In this document: positions 1-12,750 of the stretch, one piece after another
Layout of the letters: each line of letters starts with the position of its first letter
Numbering within the stretch: the first letter of the stretch is position 1
Assembly: GCA_022494885.1 (NCBI GenBank)
Contig: JAGVSM010000453.1
Coordinates: 167,720 to 231,719, forward strand
Source: Micrasema longulum
Taxonomy: Eukaryota > Arthropoda > Insecta > Trichoptera > Brachycentridae
Direction of reading: 5' to 3'
DNA length: 64,000 bases
Position numbers and translations under genes: made by a program
Notes under the pieces: generated by a model
Seen by the model: only the letters and a program-made list of their open reading frames with translations
Database searches by the model: none
Told to the model about the DNA's origin: nothing

Positions 1-1617
1 CAATATGAAAATTCGGCCGCAGTTCACACATGAACGCAGCAAAAATAAATACACGTGACGGCATTAATACGAGCAAGTTGAAAAATGCATTTTATTTTGT
101 ACTAAGGTGTATTGACATTGACAAGGAACGAATTAATTAATGAAAAATGTGCGGGAGCGACACGTTCACGTCAAACAAATCGCTATCGCAATGTTCTGTC
201 TGTACGCATTCACACGACGACAATGCGACCACGCGCGGTGGTGCGGATAATCATTCTTCCGCGGAGATAGCCTGCCCGTCTATCTCGGTAACGAAGTCTC
301 TGAACAAAGTTTTGTCTTACAAATTGCTATTTAGATGTGCACAACTGTCGAGTCCTAGGACAAAACAATATTGAATTAAACAATTCAAATACGTAAACAC
401 GTGTTAATGGCCTTTTACCTACAATATCATGGAATTGATTAAAAATAAAAAAGTTTGGCTAATTTTTTATTTGTTTAAATCTTTAATTTACTCTGCGAAA
501 TTCCATTTTATGGCGCGCTAAGATTTAAACCTTTTAAACGTAGAAAAAATATTTTGAGAAAATAAACATGGCGTTGATGATTATAGTGGCTATGCGTTGG
601 AAACCCTATTCATAAGGGATGTCACCTCCCACTATTCGCCACTCACCATATAAAATAATGACAGCATGACCTGCCACTTTCAATCACCCCGCCATTGTTT
701 AATGCGATTCTCCTTCGTACATACATTATGATAATGCTTTCATTTTATAAACTGATTAACGGTACACTTTGCCGCTCATACGGTGTTTTAAGAAATTTTC
801 AGAGAGCAAATTTTCCGTTCATGGTAATTATTATAAAATTGTCCTATCTGCTCGTATGAACGGGATACCATTACCCTTACCCAATGAAAAGCCAAAATTA
901 GTATCCAGCATAGTTATATAATAATACTAGGACGTTTATTATTTATTAAATAGTGTTAAAAAAATGTATTTTTGCATCTATCAAATAATTTAGACATGTC
1001 GAAAAAGGGTAAAGTTGAAAACGAATTATATTTTTTTTGGTTTCAAGAAAATTAAGTCAAATATGAGTATACTGTTCATAAGACGTTGATACACATTTTT
1101 AAATATATTTTTTATTAAAAATATGAATTATAAGGAAAGCAGACAATACCGTGCCAAAATTCTGGTAAGCCCTTTTTTCATTTGTATTTTATATTCATTG
1201 AAAAAAATACACAAATTATTAATAATTATAATATTGTCTTCTTTGATCTTTTCTGATGAAAAAATCAGTACCGCGATTACAAACGATACCTTCATCGGTA
1301 CATATGGAGAAGATATAAAGTAAAATCGATATTTATGTACAAAAGAAAAATGTATACATATTCTATTTGTTATTCAGAAAACCAAATACAACTTTGTAGA
1401 TAAAATTGAAGAAAAAGTACATTACAGCTATTTTTTTCCCATCCTTAGAACTAAATAATTAAATCTTAATAATTCGATCGAGCACTAATTTGAGTGAAAA
1501 AATTTTATTTATTTTATTTTTTAAACCAATAAATAAACAACTGAAGACATTAGTGGATGAAGACGTTATGTCGCAAATTTTCAAATTGTACTTTATTACA
1601 TAAATTAAGATTTTATG
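1..1617. other. No feature recognised
   Basis: AT-rich DNA. The small frames at 147 and 1123 have no domain or coding-like composition. Confidence 0.5.
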
Positions 1618-1892
1618 TATATCATCATGATGATTATTCCCCTTTCACTCCTAATAATGCAAAGATCACTGTTAAGAACGACAATTGCAGCTTATCTTGA
1701 TCTTTTTTTTTACGTGAAGGTAAAATTATCAGTCTTACGCTTAAAGTAGTCCAGGGACTATCAAATATCCTAGCGTAAAAACACATATTTAAAATAAATA
1801 TTTCATGTCAACCATATCGGGAATTGAACCTGAGACCTCTTGCATGGTAAGCAGATACGCTGACTACTACACCACGAAGCTGACAGGTTTTA
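1618..1892 (-). mobile_element. tRNA-derived SINE, family A (old copy)
   Basis: The minus strand shows the tRNA-like head (complement of GGGAATTGAACCTGAGACCTC and ACTACTACACCACGAAGCTGA), then the complement of TCAGTCTTACGCTTAAAGTA and a tail near ATCATCATGATGATTATTCC. Diverged from the reference copy. Confidence 0.75.
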
Positions 1893-3760
1893 TGTACATC
1901 CCTTACATACGAAACCAACTACGAAAATAGCAGAAAACCAATTTTGAAAGCGAATGAAGATGTTATAATATTATCAATAATTGAACATAGTTATGCAGAA
2001 AGCAGTTACTCAACAATTTTGAAAAAATCGATATTGGTGTTATCAGGTACAGTAAGATCAATTCTTTGTATGTTCTGCTAAAATAGCCAGACCAATTTGA
2101 TACAAAAAACTGTAATAATCACCCTTTGAAAATATTGTCTATCACAAAAACGGCATTTTTCAATAAACAATATATTTGTTAAAAATTGCATTTGGTTCAA
2201 TTGACTGTTCTGAATTACTATTCAAGCTCTCTATAAATGTTCCTCCAAAAGTTCTTAGAAATAACTCTTTTCTTCGTACTCCTCTTGATTCATCTAATTA
2301 GGCAAGGTTCATAAATATGGGAAACTTTTACTAATACCAATGCAATTACGAAACAATTCAACGTAGATTTATTTGAGAATAATCATAATTATGTCCGGCG
2401 TTTGCATTCTGAGCAATCCGTCTTGTTTTTTTTTTTTGGATTAAGTTTACTGCTTATTACAATTATATTTTTGAATATATTTTATCTCACTGTGGTGCTC
2501 CTTGTGAAAACCTGTAATCAACTTATTATTTAGTTTTTTTATATGCAATAATTGCAGCTGTTGATTACACAAATGAAAAAATAAAATATACGTATGAAGT
2601 TATACAAGTCTAGGTACATAAATGTTAATTGAACACATCCTGTTTGAGTTGTATGTACATAGATTATAATTATAGGAACTGAAGCCAAAAATCTATTTTA
2701 CATATATTTGTATTATCAAACCATTTCATAAAATTGCTATAATCGCTTCACTTCGCTCGATGTTTTAAATTATGTTAATCGTGTTTATAAATATATTGGA
2801 TACCATTATTTTATTTCCCTTGTTTGTCTTTGGTACATAGTTTCATGTTCCTTTTGTTCAGTTTCTTGTACAACGGTTTCTTCATAAAACTATTGTAATT
2901 GGCATAAGCCGTATATATATATAATCAATAATTAAATAATTATAAAATTAAACACATCACTTTACACTGAACTATTGGTCTTTCCCATAATTATAATATG
3001 TTTACCACGAGGCATTTTTATATTAGGGTATTTTCATAAACTGGGAATATGATTTTAAATGTATTCAGTATTTAAAGAATATTTTTACAATTGCGAGCAT
3101 TTTACTATAAAAATCTGAAACGAATGTCTTCATTTATAATTTCCTATTTAAAGTTTGATAGAAATAAAACGGCCCGTAACTGGCCAAAAGGGTTGATGAC
3201 GTTACGTGTGACTTATAGATCCTACGTTCACTCAAATCCTATACTGAGATTCTCCGACGCGGGCGGCTTGTAGCTTTTTATTTGTTTTTATAGTAAAATT
3301 TCGTCTTTTCCTTTGCTTTTTTTTTGTTTTCATTCATAAACATCTATAGCATTATGACTGACATTGGTTTTTTTACAAGGAAAATCCGATAACTTGCCCA
3401 AAATAGATAGATTCATGATGGGTATTTTTTTCTCATCCAATACAAACTTTTTAAGTTCCGAGTATAGAAATATAAAGGCCGCAAGGTAAGGAAATATATA
3501 ATGTTTGCTTCCAGAATGCATTCATTTAAATAGTTGTATTATTTGCATGTACTATAAATGTACCATTGTTTCGCGTACATTTAATGCAAAAGGGGAGTAC
3601 CTAACGTGACTTTGACACAACATAATCCATAAAATACCATTGCTTGTAAACATCTCTGTTGCTCGAGTGCGTGTTAATGCCTTTTTTTATTAAATGTGAT
3701 TTACTTATTAATATATGAGCTAGGGCAAATTACAGAGACAATGCCATAGGTTACATTCAT
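1893..3760. other. No feature recognised
   Basis: AT-rich sequence with homopolymer tracts. Small frames at 3091 and 3330 show no domain. Confidence 0.5.
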
Positions 3761-3976
3761 CTAAAACGGACGGGTGATATTTAAATGGTAAAATGTCAAG
3801 TCACCCCAGAACATAAAGTTAGAACCAAAGCGTACTCGGTGACGTTGATTTGCGATGAAGTCTAGGAAATAATAGATTCCTGCAAGTGTGAAGACTGTCC
3901 AGCATCCCAAGGTCAGTTGCCATTTTGTAAATGCAATCCATTTCACAAATAAATAAGGTAGGTTTTTATACAGCAA
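3761..3976 (-). CDS. Possible small single-pass membrane protein (uncertain)
   Basis: A 71-codon frame whose translation looks more protein-like than its neighbours. FTKWQLTLGCW is followed by a hydrophobic segment up to IYYFLDFIA (about residues 22-42), then a polar, basic NQRHRVRFGS and a WGDL end. Local base composition (3800-3930) is less AT-rich than the flanks. There is no recognised homologue and no clear splice sites, and codons 1-15 are AT-rich, so the true exon may be shorter, with an acceptor inside. It could also be chance. Confidence 0.25.
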   Translation of the reverse strand: MLYKNLPYLFVKWIAFTKWQLTLGCWTVFTLAGIYYFLDFIANQRHRVRFGSNFMFWGDLTFYHLNITRPF

Positions 3977-5550
3977 TTTTTTAGTAATTTTATTTTTTAT
4001 TTATTTAGAAAACCAACAGTTCTACAAATTAAACTTAGTGACATAAGTACAGAAATATAAACAATAACGTTCAAAGAATAGATTATTTAAGTATTTTAGT
4101 ACCTGTCAAGCTTTATAAGTGCTAATTTCAGTACCTACTGTTAGTCAATTTTTATAGTCTACAGTCTACATCATTAAATTTAGTATTTTGTACTGAACAA
4201 GACCTACAGAAAAAAAAGTAAAGTGGTTTGTTTTTTTAACATCTCGTTTCAGAACGTTCAAAAGCGTTCAATCATTTTTTCATAGGTACTAGGAATGGCC
4301 AAAAAAGCTTTATTTGTCTTCACCGTAGTGTTTGTGCACATCGGAACTAAAAAGTACTTGTATCTTATAACTAAAGACATTTTATGCGCGTTAATTTGTT
4401 AAAACAGTGTAAAACAACCGATTACAATAAAAACAACACGTAGGCTATACAAATTCGTATGAATTTGTTTGAACGGTCAGTCAAATTCGTAACGCGTGAC
4501 GTCACAAGCCCATACGGCATCCGAATGTTCGTTTTGGCGCCAATTCAAAGTATACGTTTTTAAACCGCTCTGAAAAATAAACGCGTGGACATAAAAAAAT
4601 AAAAACTGTACAGTTACCATCGTAATTTTTTCTCTCTATTTTTTTGCAAAATAAAAAAATAAAGTGAAAATAGCATATTATATTAAACCGACCTTCTGTC
4701 TACTTAATCTTAATATCAGATTTTAACTCCGAGTTTTTGTTTTTAAAAAAAATAATCAGTGGACTTTAATTAGTGTTTCGTTTCAATGTTAACAATAAAA
4801 TTATAGTTCGTAATTAACAACTTAAAAAATAAACTGGAAAAGTTATGGCTAATATCGCACCAATATATAATATGCACTTTATCACCGAAACTCTTAAACA
4901 ACTACTCACAAACACAGGCAAAACATTAAATAAATATGTGCAAACACGGAAATCTATATGCGTAAAATAAAATTTTACAAATATGAGCGGGGTAGTCACT
5001 AACAGAATATTTTTTAACGTTTTCTTTACACAAAAAAGTGGCATGACTTAGCTAAAAAAACTGTCACAGCTTAATATCACTTTGCTAGGGGGAGCCAAAT
5101 AATATTATCAGCTTTGAAAATCAAAATATATCAAGATTAATGAATGTTTTCCATTTCACAGTCACAGACAAATATTATATTAGATAATGGTCATGCAACC
5201 GACAACGATACTCATTAATTTAGAGTCACATATCCTGACTAAGGACAATCAATAATCATCAAACGTGTAGGAGAGTTTGTGAAAAATCTATTGATGCAAT
5301 TATTTTATCAGCGTAATAGTTAAATATGTATCTCAATTGAGGCGAATAAATTATTATGATTATTAAAGTAAAATGGGTAAATATGGCAACGATTATTTCG
5401 AGCAAAGTTAATAAACTCACTTCTTGCGTAAGAAAATAAATTATTTGTCTGTCAGAAAGTGCGTTTTACAAACTATCAAAAACAGCACACATCTAATCAA
5501 GAAATTGAATAAAAAATAGTGTTTAGGAAATAACCCTAAAAACAGAAAAA
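3977..5550. other. No feature recognised
   Basis: AT-rich. The minus frame at 4814-5044 is hydrophobic low-complexity translation. A GTGACGTCAC palindrome is at about 4496. Confidence 0.45.
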
Positions 5551-5624
5551 TGCCATATAACCTTTGTCCTGGGGTATATGGCAACACCACCCGGGTGATA
5601 TTCACAAAATTCAACAGGTGGAAG

Positions 5625-5760
5625 AATCAATGAAATTTGGATGTTTAAACATACGCAGAATGGTGAATGTTACTCAGTATGTTAAATGGCCACCAATGAC
5701 AGATCAAAAGCCCTATAAATGCCTAGACTTCAACATTCCCTTCAATATACATGTAATAAG
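5625..5760. mobile_element. MITE family M copy, right half
   Basis: Contains AGAATGGTGAATGTTACTCAG, AAATGGCCACCAATGACAG and CCCTATAAATGCCTAGACTT. The outer arm is lost. The 96-codon frame across it is not a gene. Just upstream, TGCCATATAACC...GGGTATATGGCA forms a hairpin (5551-5583). Confidence 0.55.
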
Positions 5761-8449
5761 GCAAAAGGCACCTATAAGTACGAAAAATAATATAGGTGTC
5801 AATATGCCGCGCGGGGTGTATAACTCAATTCCTATGACGCGTATTACCCCATAATACAATAAAAAACATCGTGCATCAAACTAAAAAAAACAAAGGTTTC
5901 ATGGCGGCCGATTGCAAAAAAGATCGACGCGGGCAGAAATACTTAATCGATCAATGTAACATTGATCCTAAAATAATGAGTCGTTTACAAGAAACACACA
6001 GTTAAAAATGGTTACTAAAGAGGTATGATGAAAATATTTTGATACATACGTTGATTTTTTTTCCAAAAATTGTATTTTTGGACGACAATGTGACATTGAA
6101 ACACAACACAAATTAAGTAAAATGAACGACCGACAAGAAAATAAAAGATTTCCCCTACATGTTTACAAGTTTTTAAATCAAAAGGTCCAAGCGTTTGCGG
6201 CGTACTACCGATGGTGCTATTTTCAACCATTTTCCGTTAAACATTATACTTCAACCAAAAAAGTATATCATGATGATACAAGGAGCGGAAGAAATACATT
6301 AAAATGATCACGTATACTATTGAAACATTATTTAAGAAAAAAAAAATTAAGGGCGAGCTACTTTAAATTCGGATATTATTTTATAACAAACAAACAATCC
6401 ACCATATCAACAAATAACAACTGAATAGAAAAAATAATGACGAACCCAATTTTTTAGTTTAAAACATTCTTCGTATCACTATAACATTAAAAATTATTTA
6501 TTGCTTTCGGGCACTTCCCAGGCCAGGTCACAAAGAAATATTATTTTAATTTATGCAAAGTATTTATCGAATTTTATTTAGTAAACTTAGTAAGACTTGT
6601 AGATCGCACACTATGAAATGGTTTCATGTAAAGTACAGTGCGTTCAGCAAGAGGCCTATGATGATGTTTAGTGCCTATCGGTGAACCAAGTAAACAACTT
6701 AAAACTTTTGCCTGTGCAAATGTGCACACTCAAACATTTCATATGAAAACTTAATGTTACACACACAAAAGCTATTAAATATTTTAATGTACTGTACATA
6801 AAATGAAACATCGTATACATCTATCGTGGGCATACAAGAGAAATTGACTAAGTGACAAAATCAATAATATTCAGGGGAGCCATTTTAGTGTTTTTATAGA
6901 GTTCAACTGCTTCTCAAAGATCAAATTTTTCAAGTAGGTGGTTGGTTATTTAACATTATATATACGGTACTTTTAACTTCTATGTAAAGTAAAAGCGTAT
7001 TTAAAAAACATTATTACTTTTAAAAAATTTGACATGAAATTTTGCAGATAATTATTTTTGCTTTGTTCATTGAGGGAGGTAGTATTTTATTTCATAATTA
7101 TGAATTATGTTTTTGAGATTTTTTATTTCAATAATCCATTTTTTTTATATTTATGAAGGTTAAGTAAACACAGAAATATTAAATAAATGAAAAATAAGAA
7201 ATAATTCAGAAGTGTTGCGTAATAATCAAAACAATAAATTGAATTAATTAACTTTTTAAAAAGTATCTTTCAAACACAAAACATATACTTACTTACTAAC
7301 TACCAACTCTTAACTAACTATTTACTGGTGACATAACCTTTAAGTAAAATTGACTAACTGTTACTTGGTCAATTCTTTGGATCTTAAATTTACTAATAAA
7401 AGTGACTACGTGTGTTGATCAGTTTTGTCAAAAATCTGTGAGCTTCTATCAAATGGTCACATTTTCAAATTAATTTTTTTTTGGAGTGTCTAATCAACTT
7501 GGAATTTTTACCAGTAAAGCATTATGCTAATACGATGTCAAAAAGTCAATAATCTCAATTTCGTCATTTTTGCAAATGGTCACTTTTACTTGTAAAACCA
7601 CGACATGTAAAAGTGTGTATTTATATAACATGAATACATTAGGTATGAGGCATAAAGTTGCAGCGAGGGCGAGACTCACTCGAGTTAGTGGTATACCTAC
7701 CGGTATACACTATATAGGTAGCTACTCCGCATTTCCTCACCGCACACACAATACTGTCACGATGTGAAATGATTAATGTTTCTTGAGCGTGAGATTGGTC
7801 TAAATTATTATTTCTTTGGGGACCTAAAACGTACGCCGAGGAAACTCGCCGAAACCCCCGGAGTAGCGATGCCCATAACCAATTACCCACTCTGTACAAT
7901 CGATTTAAACGCAATATAATGAATTTTGTTCTTAACTGGTTATTATATTAATAACCGGTTTTGTTTCAGAAAACGAGTATAATTTTACTTACTTACGTAT
8001 TTCCGCATAATGGAAATTTCTGATTCGATCAATTAAGTGTTAATATTTATAGAATAAGAAGTTGTTTAAATTTTCGCATGTTTGCTTAGATCTTTTGCTT
8101 TGTTTCATTGTTTATATCAATTTTATTTCAAATTGTAAACATTGTTGTTTATTGAAATTTTTAATTAAGAGAGTATTGTTCCGAATTTTTTTTATTTTTC
8201 TGTATGATTATAACTGTACTGTATTTATTATATGCACCACTAGTTAAGGGAAAAATAATGAACTGATTTCTAGATTTAAACCAGAAACTTCAATAATTTA
8301 TAGAAGTCACTATACCACGAATAGACAAATATGTAAAATTTAGAGACGTAAATACCCATTTTTGCTATACGTTTGTCTGATAATATTGAACAACGTTTAT
8401 AATGTTATAATAATATGTTTATCACACAAACAATAAACATAAAATGATC
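5761..8449. other. No gene recognised
   Basis: AT-rich. Overlapping frames at 7570-7914 cover a slightly GC-richer patch (CACCGCACACACAATACTGTC region) with no known domain. Confidence 0.45.
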
Positions 8450-9045
8450 GACAGAAGTTTCGGTTTCAGTTTCAGCTAGTAAAACGAGTTTCAGCCGTGG
8501 TTTCGGTTTAGGACAAAAAATTGACCGAAACCTGTGCCCGAACGTATCAGAACACAATAAGAGAATTTGATATTTGTCCGTTCTATTGCATTACCATTGT
8601 CAAACATAAAAAATAAAAACTAGACCCATTTTGTGATTTGTTGACTAAAGTAAGAAGTTCTTAGATTTTTGCATTTATATTTTCGTAATTCCCTTACAAT
8701 TAATAATTAAATTTCCAATAGCATACACTTAATAAATAGTACAAATAGGTTATATGTACAACATAACGACGAACCAAATAGCGCTAAAAATTCTAAAAAA
8801 ACAATTTTACTCATTAAATTTATGCTATTTATTTTATGGCGTATTATATTTTACAATTATTTTAATGATTTCGTAAGGTTTTACAATAACGACGCTTAAT
8901 TTTCGGAGTTTTGAAGTGACTTATAACTTATTTAAATACGTTTCAGTTTAGGTTTTGGTTTCGGCTGAAACTAGAACAAAAGCCGAAATTCGGTTTCTGT
9001 TTCGTTTGGTTGGCTGAAAATCTAGTTTCGGCTAGTCACTGTTAA
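8450..9045. repeat. Repeat with TTTCGG-rich ends
   Basis: Left end GAAGTTTCGGTTTCAGTTTC with further GTTTCGGTTTAGG; right end GTTTTGGTTTCGGCTGAAAC and AAAATCTAGTTTCGGCTAG. The 400 bp between is AT-rich and not repetitive. It shares its end motif with the 27.2 kb minisatellite. Unclassified element. Confidence 0.6.
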
Positions 9046-9854
9046 AAACATGCACAAACAAACAAATACACACCCTTACATAAACACACACATAAGTAAG
9101 CACATATAATAGTCAAGGAAATAAACGTTATTATTTTTTTCTCTAAACTTTTTTTTATGTTCATAAAAAACCATGAAAACCGTAATTTAATTATTAAGTG
9201 AATATTATAAACTAAGATAACTTTATAAAAATAAAACTGTTTGATGTGATCGAATAATTTAGCAGTGATTTCTCGATATTTACGACACTATCAGAGTTAC
9301 TCGGTAGCCAAAAATACAACGCAGAGAAATTACTCCACATTTATTTTAAGAGCCTTCTTATTTCAACGTTAAAAACAAATCTCAGTGACCTGATAAACTC
9401 CAGCAAGAGTATATTAAAGGAATGCAGTAAATTTTAATGGTGCGTATATCTTTTTTTAATGCCAGCTAACTTTTAATCGTGATCTGTAAATGTAATTAAT
9501 AAAAATATCCATAAATTCATATATGCAGGAATAAATCTAAGCCTTTCTGATGCATCGTAAATTAAACCTTTTTATGTCTGAGATACATAATGTTTTACGT
9601 TAGTTTTAAACTGAAAATACACAGCTGATATGTATGCCGAGGATATATTTTTTAAATTCAACCTTACATTTCGTTAGAAAGCTGGCATGGCGTCTGCTTC
9701 CGGTGAATGCATGTTGAAAATTTGACTTTATTTTGATATTTAACTGCATTGATACGACAGATAGTAAATAAACAATGAAATATTGGTACCTTTTTAATTA
9801 AATCTTTTTTCATTCAGTCATTCCCCAGCGAAGCGAAATGAACGTCTTCCAATT
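9046..9854. other. No gene; short CA-rich tract
   Basis: A CAAACAAACAAATACACACCC tract at about 9052 resembles the CA-rich LINE 3' ends at 39.4 and 45.1 kb. The remainder is anonymous. Confidence 0.45.
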
Positions 9855-10053
9855 TGTTGCAAAAAAGAAGGAAAACATTTTTGAGAAGGGATTTTAGAAG
9901 TCTAGGCATTTACAGGGCTAACGACCTATCATTAGCAATTTACACACTGTGTAACATCGACTTAAACCGTCCATTGGCAGGCTAAAAACCCTGTAAATGC
10001 TTAGACTTTTATATTTCTTTCTCTTAAATGTTCTCCATCCCTGTCGTAATTTA
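9855..10053. mobile_element. MITE family M copy
   Basis: Left arm TTGTTGCAAAAAAGAAGGAAA, inner AGTCTAGGCATTTACAGGGC, centre TTACACACTGTGTAACAT, and right arm CCCTGTAAATGCTTAGACTT. Diverged at both ends. Confidence 0.72.
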
Positions 10054-10439
10054 TTGAAACAGGATTGCCATAAATAAGATTTTTTAAAAAATCAAAAAAA
10101 TATTATAAATAATTTCATTCAGTATTCCCAAGGAGTTTTTGAAAAAAAACTCATTAAGGGACATGTAGATAACAATATTTATTTACAGACATATTTATAT
10201 TTGAAATAATAATATTATTACAGAATGAAAATAATAATGCATAAGATATTATGAATACACGAATAAAAAACAATAGGTGAAGCGAGGTTATTAATATTAA
10301 CGAGGCTTTATAAATTTTAACTTAAGATTTATGGCATAGTATTATGCAAACACTTAAAACACGGATTTGATTTTATAAAGTTTATGTTTATAAAGAAAAA
10401 CAACAGTTTAAAAAAAAAAAAAAAACAAAAATATTAAAA

Positions 10440-10582
10440 GAGTTTTTGAGGGCCGTGATCAACAATTTGTAAATTAGTAACTATTAGTAAATAGGAATCA
10501 CGTTGGGGTAGAGTAGGGTTCGAACCACGGACCTTTGATCCGTGAGTCCGAGACACAAGTCACGGGACCACAACCCGATATA
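10440..10582 (-). mobile_element. tRNA-derived SINE, family D
   Basis: The minus strand reads GGGTTGTGGTCCCGTGACTT, later GGTCCGTGGTTCGAACCCTA and CTCTACCCCAACGTGATTCC. It is adjacent to an unclassified repeat (10585-10970). Confidence 0.7.
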
Positions 10583-10584
10583 AA

Positions 10585-10970
10585 ACATAAAATTAAAAAT
10601 AGTACGCACATCCACGTAAAGTTTTTCACAAATATGATAGTAGAAGATATTACGCATTAAAGAGAAAAACATAAAATATAGAACAAGAAAAGAAGAGAAG
10701 AGCATTGTAAGAAGTTTGGGGATGAGAAAAAAAAGTGGAGAAGTGGAAGAGATGGATTCTTATAATATAGTTGACCGATTCAAAATAACTTAAGATAATA
10801 ATATAAAAATATTAAAAGTTATATTAATTGAAACGCTGACAAATGTTTCATTTACGTGTGTTTCGAGGTTTTTCGAAGTGTTTCGAAGTCACAAAATTTT
10901 GTAGTAAAAATAACTAAATGGGGACAAAGAAGTTTAAACCCAAAGTAGCTACAATAGATTAATGAGTTTT
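10585..10970 (-). repeat. Unclassified interspersed repeat U2, copy 1
   Basis: The minus strand shares TTGACCCCATTTAG-like, AAAATTTTGTGACTTCGAA, ACATTTGTCAGC, CGGTCAACTATATTAT and TATTTGTGAAAAACTTTACG blocks with 15.3-15.77 kb on the plus strand. Diverged; no frame. Confidence 0.55.
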
Positions 10971-11199
10971 GAAAGTTTTTTTTTTGGAGAGGATTTTATT
11001 TTAAAAAAAAAACTATATTGATATTCCAATTTTTCATTGATTTTAATTAAAAATAAATGTTTTTTTCCTTTAACATACAGAATATTATATTACGAAAACG
11101 GAGCTGTATAAGTTATCCATAGAAATGATAATTAAAGTTCATTTAAGACATGTCATTATGTACTTACAGCTCCTACGTAAAGAAATTTAAAAAGACTTT

Positions 11200-11470
11200 T
11201 TTAAATTGCAATTCGTCTGTAAATTCCTCAGTCGAATTTTGCGAACTTTCCGTAATTCGACTCAATCCAACATATTAAAAGTTATCCATCTAAATGAAAG
11301 GAAATTCTACAACCTTCAGACGGTAGACATTTCTCCGACAGTAATCAACAGTAATTCTGATTCTTTTGTACGTATCACGGCCAATTACTTTAATGCCAAT
11401 ATTCAAATTCCTTGTACCGTGAGGCGCATTTCTTTCAGAGGACTTCCGACATAATGAAGCCTGCCGGTGC
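11200..11470. other. Overlapping plus and minus small frames, unassigned
   Basis: Plus 11206-11454 and minus 11290-11472 overlap in a stretch with somewhat higher complexity than its flanks. Neither translation has a recognisable motif. Nothing else was found between 10970 and 12105. Confidence 0.2.
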
Positions 11471-12104
11471 AATTAGTAGAGCCTAGATTAGCCTACTCTT
11501 AATCTGAAACCGAAACAATCAAAATACCCACTAAGCTAAACTGCCTCTCATCAAAATGTAAAGTTTAAAAAAACCCCTAATCCTTTACCAAATGTTAAAA
11601 TTAGCTCCTTTTGAGGCGTTGGTTTTATTTAATTTCTTATAATTCTTCGCTTCCAAAGTGAGTACGCATTTGTTTATGCTCGCCTAACTGTAGCGGCCAT
11701 GTTGGGTCTTGTTGAGCAAGCTGTTGGAAAATGGCCACAGATGGCATCTGAATAGTTAAATCTTAACTGATTGTTTTGAAATTAATGGAATCAGAGATGG
11801 GATTTGAATACATCAAAATGTATCACTGATACAATAAACGTATGGGAGAAATGTATAGATGGAAAATGAGCGAGAAAATTCATTTGGATTTGGTTAGTAA
11901 AATTTCAAAATTGTGATTATTACCTATTTATAAATTAATTTTTGTATTTAATGCAGATTTATTAAAAACATACAAAGTAATTTTACAAAAAACGGATATT
12001 TACAAACCACGTAGAGTGGATACATTGAGGGTGTTCTCTGTGTTAACCGTTTGCTCTTTGACGGTACAAATTTGTCCTGGTGTAAAATAACTCATATTTT
12101 ATAA

Positions 12105-12320
12105 CAATATTTTGAGTTTGTCTAATTTTTTGTAGACAAGGACTGAAGAATTGAAGAATCGAAGGAATAAGATGTTCAAATATGGGTAGAATGGTGAATG
12201 TTACACAGTGAGCAAAGTTGCCACTTAAACCAGCCAATGACAGGTCATAAGCCTGGTAGAAGCCAAGACTTCTATTTTATCTTCTCTGAAATGATTTTCA
12301 TCTCTGTTGTAATGTGTCAT
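12105..12320. mobile_element. MITE family M copy, one arm lost
   Basis: Shares CAATATTTTGAGTTTGTCTA and TGTAGACAAGGACTG with the flank of the 24.6 kb copy, and ATGTTCAAATATGGGTAGAA, AACCAGCCAATGACAGGTCA and TCATCTCTGTTGTAA with its right half. So the mobile unit may be larger than the inverted-repeat core. Confidence 0.68.
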
Positions 12321-12577
12321 ATTACATATAAGTATGCAATATAAATACTATTTTCATATAAATGTAATACATATATTTTAATTAATATTTCCCATTACGT
12401 AAAATAAAAAAAAACAATTCTTGTGTACATAATGGGGAGTAAGGTCTTAAAACAATTTGTTGATTTAATTTTTAATTTTTAAATATTTTTAGTATAATAT
12501 AAATTTAAAAAGCATTTAAACGGTGTTTTCAATCAGTGCTACACAAAAAAGAATGTAGCTTTAAACTTATTTTTTAT

Positions 12578-12750
12578 TGGCGGTCTCCGTGGTGTAGTGG
12601 CCAAGACGCACGGAAGTACGGGTTCGATTTCCGGTGAGATCACAAAAAGTAAACTGGGAATTTTCTTAAGTCTGGATGTTCTGTCACCACTGTAATTGGG
12701 CCTCCTGGCCTTTTGTGGTACAAATATATATTGATGTATATGTTGTATTT
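12578..12750 (+). mobile_element. tRNA-derived SINE, family B
   Basis: Plus-strand head GGTCTCCGTGGTGTAGTGGC, B box GTACGGGTTCGATTTCCGGT, then CACCACTGTAATTGGGCCTC and CTGGCCTTTTGTGGTACAAA, matching the 41.7 kb copy. The head has lost about 15 bases between its boxes. Confidence 0.8.

Noticed and set aside
1248..1285. CTGATGA string suggesting another hammerhead core
   Set aside because: No stem II hairpin followed by GAAA at the right distance.
5564..5854. 96-codon frame
   Set aside because: It crosses a MITE remnant and shows no protein-like features.
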